NCBI GenBank assembly: GCA_946555345.1
Contig: CAMNSS010000009.1
Location: 1 to 64,000 of the forward strand
DNA length: 64,000 nt
From: an uncultured Eubacterium sp.
GTDB lineage: Bacteria; Bacillota; Clostridia; Peptostreptococcales; Anaerovoracaceae
Direction of reading: 5' to 3'
Of this stretch, positions 20,723 to 28,968 are shown piece by piece. The position numbers were made by a program, and so were the translations under genes. Each line of letters begins with the position of its first letter. Position 1 is the stretch's first letter. Below the pieces are notes generated by a model. That model was not told where the DNA came from. It ran no database searches and saw only the letters and a list, made by a program, of their open reading frames with translations.

Positions 20723-21567
20723 CTCGTTCCCTCCTTCACAAAATATACCATGATGTCTTCAATTGACGCATCGTCTATCGTAAATGCAGGATTTACTCCC
20801 GCTCTTTTCACGAGCGCTTCCACGCCAAATGCACCTTCCCGGCAGGCAACCACAGCCGCTTCATCCACCGCCTGAAAATCCGCCTTGCTGCATTTTAATA
20901 TGCCGTACGTTTCCAAAAGCGAATCTTTGCTTTCGCTGAAAATAACTTTGCCTTCATGGAGAAACGTGATATAATCGCAGATTTTCTCCAGGTCGCTCAG
21001 AATATGGGAAGATATGAACACGCTGTTCCTGTCGTCCTGCACAAAATCCCGAAAAATTTCAAGCACTTCATCCCGCACGATCGGATCAAGCCCCGTCGTT
21101 GCCTCATCTAAAATCAACAGCCTGCTGTCATGCGAAAGCGCAACCGCAATCGATAGCTTCATTTTCATCCCGCTGGAATAATCCTTAATTTTCTTGTCTT
21201 CCGGCAAACGAAACTTCAACGCATATTCGTGGAAATCCGCACGATTCCACGTCCTGTAACAGCTTGCCATGACCTTATCGATATCCTTCACCCTCATATC
21301 CTCTGGAAAATTGCACGAATCCATTACTACGCCGATATGCTCCTTTAATTCCCGGTCCTGTACGGCAAAAGGTTTTCCCAAAAGCTCAATTTGCCCCGCA
21401 TCCAAATGAACCAATCCCAGCATCGCTTTGATTACGGTCGTTTTCCCTGCGCCGTTTTCTCCGATCACGCCCATAATATAGCCAGACGGCAGTTTGATGT
21501 CCACTTGCTCCAGCTGAAAAGCATCATATGTTTTGGTTACGCCTTTGATGTTTATCGCATTCTCCAT
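20719..21567 (-). CDS. ABC transporter ATP-binding protein
   Basis: A 282-residue ATPase: Walker A GENGAGKTT, Q-loop region, signature DYSSGMKMKL, Walker B LLILDEATTGLDP, and the switch histidine in VFISSHILSDLE. ATG 21567 follows AGGAGGG. A much longer in-frame extension to 21777 runs through direct repeats and is rejected. It partners the ABC-2 permease and sits downstream of a GntR regulator in the same orientation. Confidence 0.93.
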   Translation of the reverse strand: MENAINIKGVTKTYDAFQLEQVDIKLPSGYIMGVIGENGAGKTTVIKAMLGLVHLDAGQIELLGKPFAVQDRELKEHIGVVMDSCNFPEDMRVKDIDKVMASCYRTWNRADFHEYALKFRLPEDKKIKDYSSGMKMKLSIAVALSHDSRLLILDEATTGLDPIVRDEVLEIFRDFVQDDRNSVFISSHILSDLEKICDYITFLHEGKVIFSESKDSLLETYGILKCSKADFQAVDEAAVVACREGAFGVEALVKRAGVNPAFTIDDASIEDIMVYFVKEGTR

Positions 21568-21656
21568 TGTCAAATCCCTCCTGTTGATTCCTAAACCGTT
21601 TCTCCCTTTTCCTGCTTGTGTTTCGTTTACGAAGCGATTGCTTTCTTTTGGCAAAC

Positions 21657-21800
21657 GGCAACACTGGTTCAATAACACTTGATTTTTGAAAACCGCCGCT
21701 TGCCGTTCTTGCTTCATCCTGTGACGTCGGAGTCTGTTTGCGCATTTCGCCAGGTGGCAACACTGGTCTAATAACACTTAGTTTTTAAAACCGCCGCTTG
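21657..21800. repeat. two imperfect 45-bp direct repeats
   Basis: 21657-21702 and 21756-21800 share GGCAACACTGGT, AATAACACTT and CCGCCGCTTG in the same order (a few mismatches and one indel), offset 99 bp. They lie between gntR and the ATPase gene. No gene is seen in 21568-21952. Confidence 0.6.
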
Positions 21801-21952
21801 AAATTCCTTACGTCTCTGCCAGGCGACAGACCAGTCGTTTCAGCTTCAGCACGATACAATCTGCTCCCGCCGGCGGCTCGCCATTTTTGCTCTGCCTTGC
21901 GACGATTTGCCGGGCTACCGTTTGAGATACCTGACGCCTGGCTCGATGCGCT

Positions 21953-22339
21953 TCACTTCCCCCGCATTTCCTCTTCATAAAAAAACGTCAGCATTTCCTG
22001 CAAATCATCCGCAGACAAATCGCAAGCCCTGGATAAACTGATAATCTCTTTCATATGCACTTCTATCTTTTTCAAATATTCTTCTTTGATACGTTCCGTG
22101 TTTTTCTCAGCGACGAAGCTGCCTTTCCCTGTCATGGTGACAATAAATCCATCGCGTTCCAACTCCTCATAAGCGCGTTTCGTCGTAATGACGCTGATGC
22201 GAAGCTCCTTCGCCAAAAGGCGCATAGACGGCAGCGCCTCCCCAGTTTTAAGTACTCCAGTCAATATCATTTCCCTAATCTGCGCACTAATCTGATCGTA
22301 AATAGGCTTCCCGCTGGAATTGCTGATGATAATATCCAC
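21953..22339 (-). CDS. GntR-family transcriptional regulator (YtrA type)
   Basis: A 128-residue regulator. The winged helix covers KPIYDQISAQIREMI through GEALPSMRLLAKELRISVIT to GFIVTMTGKGSFVA; a short C-terminal helical tail replaces the usual effector domain, as in the YtrA subgroup. The GTG at 22339 is preferred: AGGAGGAAGGAG lies just upstream, and the in-frame ATGs further up fall on the operator or before that site. It likely represses itself and the ABC transporter by binding the palindrome at 22361-22385. Confidence 0.88.
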   Translation of the reverse strand: MDIIISNSSGKPIYDQISAQIREMILTGVLKTGEALPSMRLLAKELRISVITTKRAYEELERDGFIVTMTGKGSFVAEKNTERIKEEYLKKIEVHMKEIISLSRACDLSADDLQEMLTFFYEEEMRGK

Positions 22340-22360
22340 ACTGCTCCTTCCTCCTTTCAT

Positions 22361-22385
22361 ATTGTATATATTTATTATATACAAT
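22361..22385 (-). promoter_or_regulatory. GntR/YtrA operator palindrome
   Basis: ATTGTATATA (22361-22370), 5 bp, then TATATACAAT (22376-22385): a perfect 10-bp inverted repeat about 20-45 bp upstream of the regulator start, with TATA-like content that probably overlaps the promoter -10. Confidence 0.7.
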
Positions 22386-22588
22386 ATCCACGCTATGTCA
22401 AGAGCGGTTTTAATTAAAATTTCTAAATGTTATTTTTGCATAGGCTTAGGCTTTTAGCCGCTGTTTCAAAATACGGTCAAATTTTGGGGCAGTATTTTAA
22501 ATACAATATTAATATGCGGGATGAAAAATATACTCATTCTGATTGCGTCTTGCCAGGCACAAACGCAACCAACTTAAAGTAAAGCGGG

Positions 22589-22954
22589 TTTCACCGTTGC
22601 GGCGATCAAAACCACGCCAAACGGGGAACAACGGTGAACAATGAACATAAAATTGATGCTGTAACATGAAAACCAGAACGCCCAAACGCCTATGCCAATC
22701 CTGCTGGCGGCGTTAACATAGAAATTTCACCGTTTGGGCATGGACGAAAAGAGAAAACGGTGAAACTTGCGGAGCAAGAAGCACAAAATAAACGCCAGCC
22801 ATATACCGTCCATGCCAGATTTCACCGTTTTACACCCTAATAACAACTGAAACAGTGAAACGAATAAAACAAAAAACGCAGAATAATTGCCAGGCAAACG
22901 CTCCCATACTAAATTTCACCGTTTCGAGTGCCAAAACCACACAAAACGGTGAAA
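22589..22954. repeat. array of 41-bp paired-motif units (TTTCACCGTTT / AAACGGTGAAA)
   Basis: Four units: 22589-22629, 22725-22765, 22820-22860 and 22914-22954. Each has an 11-bp left arm, 19 variable bases and an inverted right arm, spanning exactly 41 bp. Unit 1 has a two-mismatch right arm and an extra good arm 10 bp further (22629-22639). Units 2 to 4 start 95 and 94 bp apart. Linkers and inner 19-mers differ. The same unit recurs at 47202-47336. It is not CRISPR: arms are too short and alternate in orientation. Confidence 0.85.
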
Positions 22955-23003
22955 TCCATAAAGACCTATCAATATTTAAATCGCTTTCATTACGAACAAC
23001 CCG

Positions 23004-23789
23004 CTACACATACTGAATATCCGCTTTATTCACCCGCTGCGGGATGTGCAAATAATCCTCGCCTTCAGGATATCCGAGCATAAATGCGCCATAAAAGCTG
23101 TTGTCCTCCGGGAGTTCAGGAAGAAGCGCCTTGATTTCCGCCAGGTTATTGCACATCCGCTTCAGATATCCAGCCCAGCACGTCCCCACGCCCTTTGCCT
23201 GCAAATAAAGCTCCGCCGTCGCCATGGCAATCGCCGTATCCGTCTCCGGGGAAATCGCGCGATCCCACGCATACGCCAAAAGGAGCGTCTTTGCATTTCC
23301 CATCACCACGTTATTGCCGATGGCAAACTCCGAAGCAATTTCAGGCGATACACCGGTTTTTTCCACGCAATCCAAAATGCAATCCATGATCTTATTAATG
23401 GTGTCCTGCGATTCTATGATGATCCACTTCGTCGGATGCTGGTTCTTCGCACTAGGCGCCCAGGCCGCCAGCCCCAACGCTTCTTCGATGATGCTCCTTG
23501 GTACCTGCTCCTCCCGAAAATGCCTGTAAGAGCGGCGCATCAAAATATGATTTTTGAGGTCCTTGTCAAAATCATCTCCCAGAACGGGTAACCCGCCTTC
23601 CAATACCGCTGGATTCTTCCTATACGTGATCGCGCCTGTCGGGCATACCGCACCGCAATGCATACACTTCAAACAGACCTTCCGTTTCGCCCGCTGCGGC
23701 TTCCCATCAACCTCCTCCAGCACGGTAAACGGACATACCGCAAGGCAGGCTTTGCATCCAATACATTTTTCTCGATCGACTTTTATCAT
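23004..23789 (-). CDS. nitroreductase fused to an N-terminal 2[4Fe-4S] ferredoxin domain
   Basis: A 261-residue redox protein. Two 4Fe-4S motifs start it: CIGCKACLAVCP (residues 8-19) and CLKCMHCGAVCP (about 38-49). A nitroreductase-family flavoprotein domain follows, with RRSYRHFREEQVP and AAWAPSAKNQHPTKW for FMN binding. Such fusions in anaerobes move electrons from ferredoxin clusters to FMN and a small substrate, which is unknown. ATG 23789 follows GGAGGG; an in-frame start at 23840 has no such site. The gene ends 50 bp from the paired-motif array. Confidence 0.92.
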   Translation of the reverse strand: MIKVDREKCIGCKACLAVCPFTVLEEVDGKPQRAKRKVCLKCMHCGAVCPTGAITYRKNPAVLEGGLPVLGDDFDKDLKNHILMRRSYRHFREEQVPRSIIEEALGLAAWAPSAKNQHPTKWIIIESQDTINKIMDCILDCVEKTGVSPEIASEFAIGNNVVMGNAKTLLLAYAWDRAISPETDTAIAMATAELYLQAKGVGTCWAGYLKRMCNNLAEIKALLPELPEDNSFYGAFMLGYPEGEDYLHIPQRVNKADIQYV

Positions 23790-23855
23790 ATTTCCCTCCG
23801 TAACTGCATTTCGTTCATTTTTACTACAATTCGATTCCAACGTACCGCTTCATTT

Positions 23856-24060
23856 TTGCAAAAGCGCCGTTTCTGTTTTCGCAGTATCCATTCCTATGAA
23901 TCCGCCATTCAGTCTTACAAAAAAGCTCCGCCCGCTTTTATGGAAGACGCCATTCGCTCTCGTGAAAACACTGCTCGGTTTTGTAAAAGAAGCCGCCCGT
24001 TCTTGTGAAAAGTTCCATCGGTTTTTGCAAAAACGTTATTCGTTCTTGTAAAAAGCTTCG
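23856..24060. repeat. degenerate tandem repeat with a 21-22 bp period
   Basis: A word like TTGTGAAAA or TTGCAAAA recurs every 21-22 bp, clearest from about 23915 to 24055 (CGTGAAAA 23961, TGTAAAA 23982, TGTGAAAA 24004, TGCAAAAA 24026, TGTAAAAA 24047). Related text continues loosely to 24230. The whole 23790-24757 stretch has no supported gene; I looked for a T-box leader before gltX and found none. Confidence 0.55.
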
Positions 24061-24757
24061 TTCCCTTTTAGAACAAAGCCTGCTTCGCCGATTCTTTTTC
24101 AGCGGCGGACTTTGTTACATTTCGTCATATCGCTTACAGCGATATTTCCTACATGATGAAAAAACGCCATTCATTCTTATTGCAGGCATTGTTCATTTTC
24201 ATGAAAAGCACCATTCTTATCATAGACAAAGTTTTTGCATTCGTCAATTTTTTCGCGGAAATTTTTTTCGCGTCTGCGCTAGGGAAAGGTACGCTGACGG
24301 GTCAGTCGATTTTCTGCCAGAAATAATGCACAATCCACAAAAATAACGCCATCCTAGAAAGCTCGCAAGCGGGATTGGAACGAAACCGCCCACAATACCT
24401 GCATTCTTACAGAACCGATATTGCAAGCGGAGCAAAAGGCTGATAAAATATATTATATTGCTCGGCGGGGATTCACAAGTGTCCGCAAAAATTTACCAGC
24501 ACAATCGCCGCTGCATTATCACTGGGCAGAAGCGAGACGCTGATACGGCCGCTACTGCATGGCAAAAGCAGAACAATGAATGGATTGGCGAGCGGGAGAA
24601 GCCCCGGTCAGCCGCTACAAGAAAAAACTCAATTGGCGGCTATGGGAAAGCCCCAATTCTCTGCTATGCGAAAATCAAATTGAACAGGCCTTCATTGATG
24701 CCCTTCCGCGATACAATCAAAGCCCTGCACTTACAGATGAAAAGGAGACAAAACGAT

Positions 24758-26419
24758 ATGGATTACAATAAACTGGCGGAACTGCTCTTTCCGCAAATAA
24801 GCAAATCACCTGACGATTACGAAACGCTTTTTCCAAAGCGGCAGCTCGCCGACGGCACGATGGTGACGAGGCTGGGGCCAAGCCCGACCGGGTTCATCCA
24901 CTTGGGGAATCTCTACGGCGCTTTCGTCGATGAACGGCTGGCGCACCAATCCGGCGGCACGTTTTACCTGCGCATCGAAGATACCGACGACAAACGCTAC
25001 GTCGAAGGCGCAGTGGAGACGATCATCACCGCGCTGGAATTTTTCGGCATCCAGTTTGACGAGGGCGCTTTGCTCGACGGGGAAAAGGGCAGTTACGGGC
25101 CGTATTACCAGAGCAAGCGGGGAGAAATTTACCAATGCTTTGCAAAGGAGCTGCTCAAAAAAGGAATGGCCTACCCGTGCTTTTTGACAGAAGACGAGCT
25201 TGCCGAAATCCGCAAGACCCAGGAGGAAGCCAAGGAAACGACCGGAATTTACGGGAAATACGCCGAAAAAAGCCGCAGCCTTTCCATGGAAGAAATCGAA
25301 GCGAACATCAATGAGGGAATGCCTTACGTAATCCGACTCAAATCATCCGGAAACCACGACCTTCCGGCGGAAAAAATCAGGCACATCGAGGTAAAGGATG
25401 CAATCAGGGGCGTTCTCAATATGCCAGAAAACAACCAGGATATCGTCATCCTAAAAGCCAACGGGATTCCGACTTATCATTTTGCCCACGTGATCGACGA
25501 TTATCTCATGCGGACAACCCACGTCGTAAGGGGCGAGGAATGGCTCATGTCCCTGCCGATCCATGTGGAGCTGTTCGAAAAGCTGGGCTTTGCAATGCCG
25601 ATCTACTGCCATACGGCGCAGCTTTTAAAACTCGATAACGGCAACAAAAGAAAGCTGAGCAAGCGGAAAGACCCGGAGCTTTCCCTGGACTACTACAGGC
25701 AGGAAGGCTATCATCCGAAGGCTGTGAAAGAGTATCTCCTGACGATTTTAAATTCCAATTTTGAAGAATGGCGCATGGAAAATCCGGACGCCCCGATGGA
25801 GGAGTTTCCATTCACAACGGAGAAGATGAACAGCGGCGGCGCCTTGTTTGACTTAAATAAGCTGAACGACATTTCCAAGGATGTACTGGTAAAAATCCCC
25901 GCTGCCGAATTGTGCGCATTCATGACGCAATGGGCGCGGGAATACAGGCCGGAAATCCTGCCGCTATTTGAGGGGAACGAGGATTACATCGAAAAAATTC
26001 TCGATTTGGGGCGCAGCGGGAACAAGCCGCGCAAGGATCTGGTGTATGCAAAGCAGATTTTTGAATTTATCAGCTATTTCTTCGATGACTATTTTAAAAT
26101 CGAGGACACAATCCCAGAAAACGTCAGCGACGAGGATGCGGCTGAAATTTTACGCAAATACCTGGAAAGCTACGACCACAGCGACGACCAGAGCCAGTGG
26201 TTTGAAAAAATCCGCCAAATCGGCGCAGAAATGGGGTACGCCGCAAAGCCGAAGGACTTCAAGAAAAACCCGGATCAGTACAAAGGCCATGTCGGTCATG
26301 TCAGCACGGTGATCCGCATCGCCCTCATGGGCAGAAGCCAGTCGCCTGATATCTGGGAAATCCAGCAGATTCTGGGCGAGGAACGGACAAGGCAGCGGAT
26401 TGAACTGTTGATTTCGTAG
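24758..26419 (+). CDS. gltX: glutamyl-tRNA synthetase
   Basis: A 553-residue class I synthetase that charges tRNA with glutamate. The HIGH-type motif is PSPTGFIHLGNL (residues 41-52), followed by YLRIEDTD. The KMSKS-type motif is KRKLSKRKDPE (about 298-308), and AHVIDDYLM plus HVVRGEEWL are family hallmarks. ATG 24758 is chosen for AAAGGAG 9 nt upstream; the frame stays open to 24458 but that part has odd composition and no such site. It is the only plus-strand housekeeping gene in this half of the window and is followed by two hairpins, the second a good terminator. Confidence 0.94.
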   Translation: MDYNKLAELLFPQISKSPDDYETLFPKRQLADGTMVTRLGPSPTGFIHLGNLYGAFVDERLAHQSGGTFYLRIEDTDDKRYVEGAVETIITALEFFGIQFDEGALLDGEKGSYGPYYQSKRGEIYQCFAKELLKKGMAYPCFLTEDELAEIRKTQEEAKETTGIYGKYAEKSRSLSMEEIEANINEGMPYVIRLKSSGNHDLPAEKIRHIEVKDAIRGVLNMPENNQDIVILKANGIPTYHFAHVIDDYLMRTTHVVRGEEWLMSLPIHVELFEKLGFAMPIYCHTAQLLKLDNGNKRKLSKRKDPELSLDYYRQEGYHPKAVKEYLLTILNSNFEEWRMENPDAPMEEFPFTTEKMNSGGALFDLNKLNDISKDVLVKIPAAELCAFMTQWAREYRPEILPLFEGNEDYIEKILDLGRSGNKPRKDLVYAKQIFEFISYFFDDYFKIEDTIPENVSDEDAAEILRKYLESYDHSDDQSQWFEKIRQIGAEMGYAAKPKDFKKNPDQYKGHVGHVSTVIRIALMGRSQSPDIWEIQQILGEERTRQRIELLIS

Positions 26420-26673
26420 GGGATGGCTGCAATCAAAATAGTCCGGTTATGCCTGAGCAAAAAGTGAAATCCAAATCGCTCCGCCAAATAAACGCCCGCA
26501 CATCGTTTTAACCATATGAGACTGCACGATAGATAGCTGGAAATTAAACCCATAAAGATAAAAACGGGAAACGGCTGCCATAGAGGAGAGAGAAACAAAC
26601 AAATCAAACCATGGAAAATCGCCGGGGCAACCCTAAAAACGATCTGCGTCCTAGAAAAAGCGCGCCGGAGAAA

Positions 26674-26714
26674 ATGCTTCGCAAAGTGCTTCAAAAAAGC
26701 ATTTTACGAAGCAT
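26674..26714 (+). other. strong 16-17 bp hairpin downstream of gltX
   Basis: ATGCTTCG (26674-26681) pairs with 26707-26714, and inside it AAAGTGCT pairs with AGCATTTT, leaving a 7-nt loop. There is no T-run of its own. With the terminator 22 bp further it could be a 3' UTR structure or part of a small RNA. Confidence 0.55.
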
Positions 26715-26735
26715 CGCCCCAAAATGGATGGTTTT

Positions 26736-26780
26736 GTGTGCATCGGAATCTTTGATTCCGTCTTGCACACTTTTTATTTT
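26736..26780 (+). terminator. rho-independent terminator, probably for gltX
   Basis: GTGTGCA (26736-26742) with TGCACAC (26764-26770), inner stem CGGAATC/GATTCCG, then TTTTTATTTT. It lies about 320 bp beyond gltX. No other gene is supported in between, so either the gltX 3' UTR is long or a small RNA ends here. Confidence 0.85.
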
Positions 26781-26898
26781 ACACAAAGGCTTTAATCAGC
26801 GAATAAGCCAGCTATAATCCTAGCGACAGCCCCATCGCCACAAAAACTACCATTCGTTATTCCTGTAATAATCAGCATCAAAATTTTAATTTCTTTTA

Positions 26899-26927
26899 TT
26901 GCAGTTACGGAAACGATTTGTTATAAT
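26899..26927 (+). promoter_or_regulatory. promoter of the type I toxin mRNA
   Basis: TTGCAG (26899-26904), a 17-bp spacer and perfect TATAAT (26922-26927). The predicted start near 26934 gives a leader of roughly 98 nt that carries CAAGACAGCCGG (26971-26982), able to pair with the 3' side of the locus. Confidence 0.6.
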
Positions 26928-27031
26928 TACAGCAATAAGTAAAATAATGGTAATTAATTGATATATTTACCAAGACAGCCGGGAGGACGCATTGCTACCC
27001 GCTTCGAGCCAATCGAAAGGGGGTGGCGCTT

Positions 27032-27115
27032 ATGGTTACATACAGCTTTTTAGTCCAGTTTGTGATTATGCTCTGCGCAGTCATAACGCTGGTGCTTTAT
27101 GCCCATAAAAAATAG
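27032..27115 (+). CDS. small hydrophobic type I toxin-like peptide (Fst/holin-like)
   Basis: A 27-residue peptide that begins MVTYSFLVQF, continues with one transmembrane helix rich in V, I and L, and ends YAHKK. Size, single helix and basic end fit type I toxins of Bacillota such as the holin-like and Fst groups, which damage membranes when overproduced. AAAGGGGGTGG precedes the start, an unusually strong site typical of these genes. The 11-mer GGGTGGCGCTT at the ribosome-binding site (27021-27031) is repeated at 27170-27180, so the convergent RNA can mask translation. The family call is by pattern only. Confidence 0.7.
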   Translation: MVTYSFLVQFVIMLCAVITLVLYAHKK

Positions 27116-27201
27116 CCGTCCTGCCCTAACAAAGTAGACAACTATTTTTTAGTATCTATTTGCCGGAGCGGGTGGCGCTTCACCTTACCGGCTGTCTTGT
27201 T
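27107..27201 (-). ncRNA. putative convergent antitoxin RNA
   Basis: Predicted from a strong minus-strand promoter (27208-27236) to a hairpin AAAAAATAG/CTATTTTTT (27107-27115 with 27142-27150) that would work as a shared, two-way terminator. The RNA of about 95 nt contains AAGCGCCACCC, complementary to the toxin ribosome-binding region, and overlaps the toxin mRNA 3' end. The geometry resembles the par/fst locus of plasmid pAD1. Confidence 0.6.
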
Positions 27202-27207
27202 AAGTAT

Positions 27208-27236
27208 ATTATACAGAACACGATCAAAAGTTACAA
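27208..27236 (-). promoter_or_regulatory. promoter of the antitoxin RNA
   Basis: On the minus strand TTGTAA (27236-27231), 17 bp, TATAAT (27213-27208). It faces the toxin gene. No gene is seen between here and 27492. Confidence 0.65.
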
Positions 27237-27492
27237 CTATTATTTCGGCTTATTGAAAATTTCCGAAAAATTTTTCTCATTGAAAGACAATCCTTGCACC
27301 ATGACATGGCCAAGGAACAGGCTCTCCGTCCTTCCACTCTTCCGCCAGGCAACAAAACCCCAGAAAACCGCTTTCAAACGATTTCCCAGCAAAATACACA
27401 GAACCTGAGAGGTTTTCGATATGGCGGAAGAAGAATATACTGCCCTCTCTCTATAACGCCAAAAATTAAATTGCGCAACAAAACCCCAGGCT

Positions 27493-28197
27493 TTATGATT
27501 CATCGCCTGGCTCGTACTCCCCATAATATTTATTATAGTAGTATCCCGTCTTTTCCACCTTGACCTTGTTCAGCACTGCGCCTAAAATTTTACAGCCGCT
27601 CAGCTCAAGCTGCTTCTTCACGCTGGCAACCATCCTGCGGCTGGTAGCCTCTGCTTCGATGACCAAAATCACGCCGTCACACTTCGGCGCAATCACGGCG
27701 GCGTCGATCACCGGCCCGATGGGCGGCGCATCGATCACCACCATCTCATAACTATCCCGCAAAACCCTTATCAAATCATCAAACCGGCGGCTGTTAAAAA
27801 GCTCCGTCGGGTTTGGCGAGAGCGGTCCTGTCATGACCAGATCCATGTTCGGAACATTTGTCGCACAGATAATATCCTTCAGTGCAGCCTGCCCGGAAAG
27901 GTAATGCGACAAGCCCTGCACAGGCGTTTTCCCCCGCTCGATCTTATACCGGCTGATCATTACTGATTTCCGCAGGTCTGCATCCACCAAAATAACCTGC
28001 TTCCCGCTTTCTGCCATGGAACGCGTCAGTTCAAAAGCCGTGACGCTCTTTCCCTCGCCCGGTGCGCTGCTCGTAAACAATACCGTCTGTATGCCTGCGC
28101 CAGAAAACTGTATGTTCGTCCGCAGGGAATTAAACGCCTCCCGACGGGAGTAATCCAGCTTTTCCATCCCATTTAAATTAATCACGTTCATGTTCAC
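27493..28197 (-). CDS. cpsD: capsule biosynthesis tyrosine autokinase (CpsD/CapB type)
   Basis: A 234-residue BY-kinase that phosphorylates itself on tyrosines and, with its membrane partner, sets polysaccharide chain length. Walker A SSAPGEGKS, Walker A' ILVDADLRK and Walker B VVIDAPPI are present. The C-terminal YYYNKYYGEYE cluster provides the phosphorylation sites. The start is GTG 28197 (AAAGG 6 nt upstream) or ATG 28191. It directly follows the Wzz-like gene (13 bp) and is the last gene of the capsule operon. Confidence 0.92.
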   Translation of the reverse strand: MNMNVINLNGMEKLDYSRREAFNSLRTNIQFSGAGIQTVLFTSSAPGEGKSVTAFELTRSMAESGKQVILVDADLRKSVMISRYKIERGKTPVQGLSHYLSGQAALKDIICATNVPNMDLVMTGPLSPNPTELFNSRRFDDLIRVLRDSYEMVVIDAPPIGPVIDAAVIAPKCDGVILVIEAEATSRRMVASVKKQLELSGCKILGAVLNKVKVEKTGYYYNKYYGEYEPGDES

Positions 28198-28209
28198 ACG
28201 CTGCCTTTC

Positions 28210-28947
28210 TCAATATTCTTCTTTACTCTTCTTTCCCTTTGCTTTTTTCTTCTTTTTATCCCCTGCATACGGCACTACCCCCAGGGTATTCAAGCCCAGG
28301 TATCTTTCAATATCATCCTGGCTCCTGATGCTGTCATTCAGCACGTGCAAAACGATAACCGCAAGAGCCGAGATGAACAACCCCAGGACAAAACCCAGCA
28401 CGATATTCATTACCTTATTTGGCTTGACCGGATCTGGCGGAACGATTGCCGTTTCAACCATGGTCGGCTCATCCGTCTGCATGATTTCCGAAATCTTCCG
28501 CTTGGCGACCTTTGCAAATTCGTTCGCCATGTCAGCGCTCACTTCCGGATCGTCGCTGCTTATGCTAATCTTGATAATCCGCGTATTATTCGGGTTTTCG
28601 ATGCTGATCATTTTCTCCGTAATCACTTCGTTCTCGAAATCCAGCCCCAGGTTTCTCTTCACCTGGTTGACAACCGGCCTGCTCGTGATTAGCTCCATGT
28701 AATCCATCGCCAGGGATGAGCCGACCTGGATGTCCGCCAGCGACGTGATGGACGTGGACTGCGTCAGTATGTAAAGCTTCGACGTCGCCTGGTAAGAAGG
28801 CGTCGCCAGGAAAAAGCTCCAAGCAGCCGCAGCACCCGCAAAAATGATGCCCGCCAGCAATATGGCCAAAATGCGCCTGCGGAGGACATAGAATATTTCC
28901 CGCAGATCTATTTCTATTTCATCAAACGCTTCTCTTCTCTCTTTCAT
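28210..28947 (-). CDS. polysaccharide chain-length regulator (Wzz / CapA type)
   Basis: A 245-residue membrane protein with two transmembrane helices (about 28-48 and 178-200) flanking an extracellular domain. The N-terminal EIDLREIFYVLRRR and the PPDPVKPNKVMNIVLGFVLG segment are classical Wzz-family marks. A cytoplasmic tail very rich in lysine probably docks the kinase. It activates the kinase encoded next and controls polymer length. It sits between the phosphatase and kinase genes, as in streptococcal cps loci. Confidence 0.92.
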   Translation of the reverse strand: MKERREAFDEIEIDLREIFYVLRRRILAILLAGIIFAGAAAAWSFFLATPSYQATSKLYILTQSTSITSLADIQVGSSLAMDYMELITSRPVVNQVKRNLGLDFENEVITEKMISIENPNNTRIIKISISSDDPEVSADMANEFAKVAKRKISEIMQTDEPTMVETAIVPPDPVKPNKVMNIVLGFVLGLFISALAVIVLHVLNDSIRSQDDIERYLGLNTLGVVPYAGDKKKKKAKGKKSKEEY

Positions 28948-28968
28948 CTACTCCTGCTCCTTTACCGT

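Noticed and set aside
22589-22954. CRISPR array
   Set aside because: The repeated arms are only 11 bp, alternate in orientation and have alternating 19-bp and about 54-bp gaps; no cas genes are near.
24458-24757. 100-codon N-terminal extension of gltX
   Set aside because: No family homologue has it, no ribosome-binding site at its start, and AAAGGAG precedes the internal ATG at 24758.
24240-24757. T-box leader before gltX
   Set aside because: No AGGGTGGNACCGCG-like T-box sequence or terminator-antiterminator pair could be found.
26296-26694. 132-codon minus-strand frame at the end of gltX
   Set aside because: Partly antisense to gltX and without start signal or motif.
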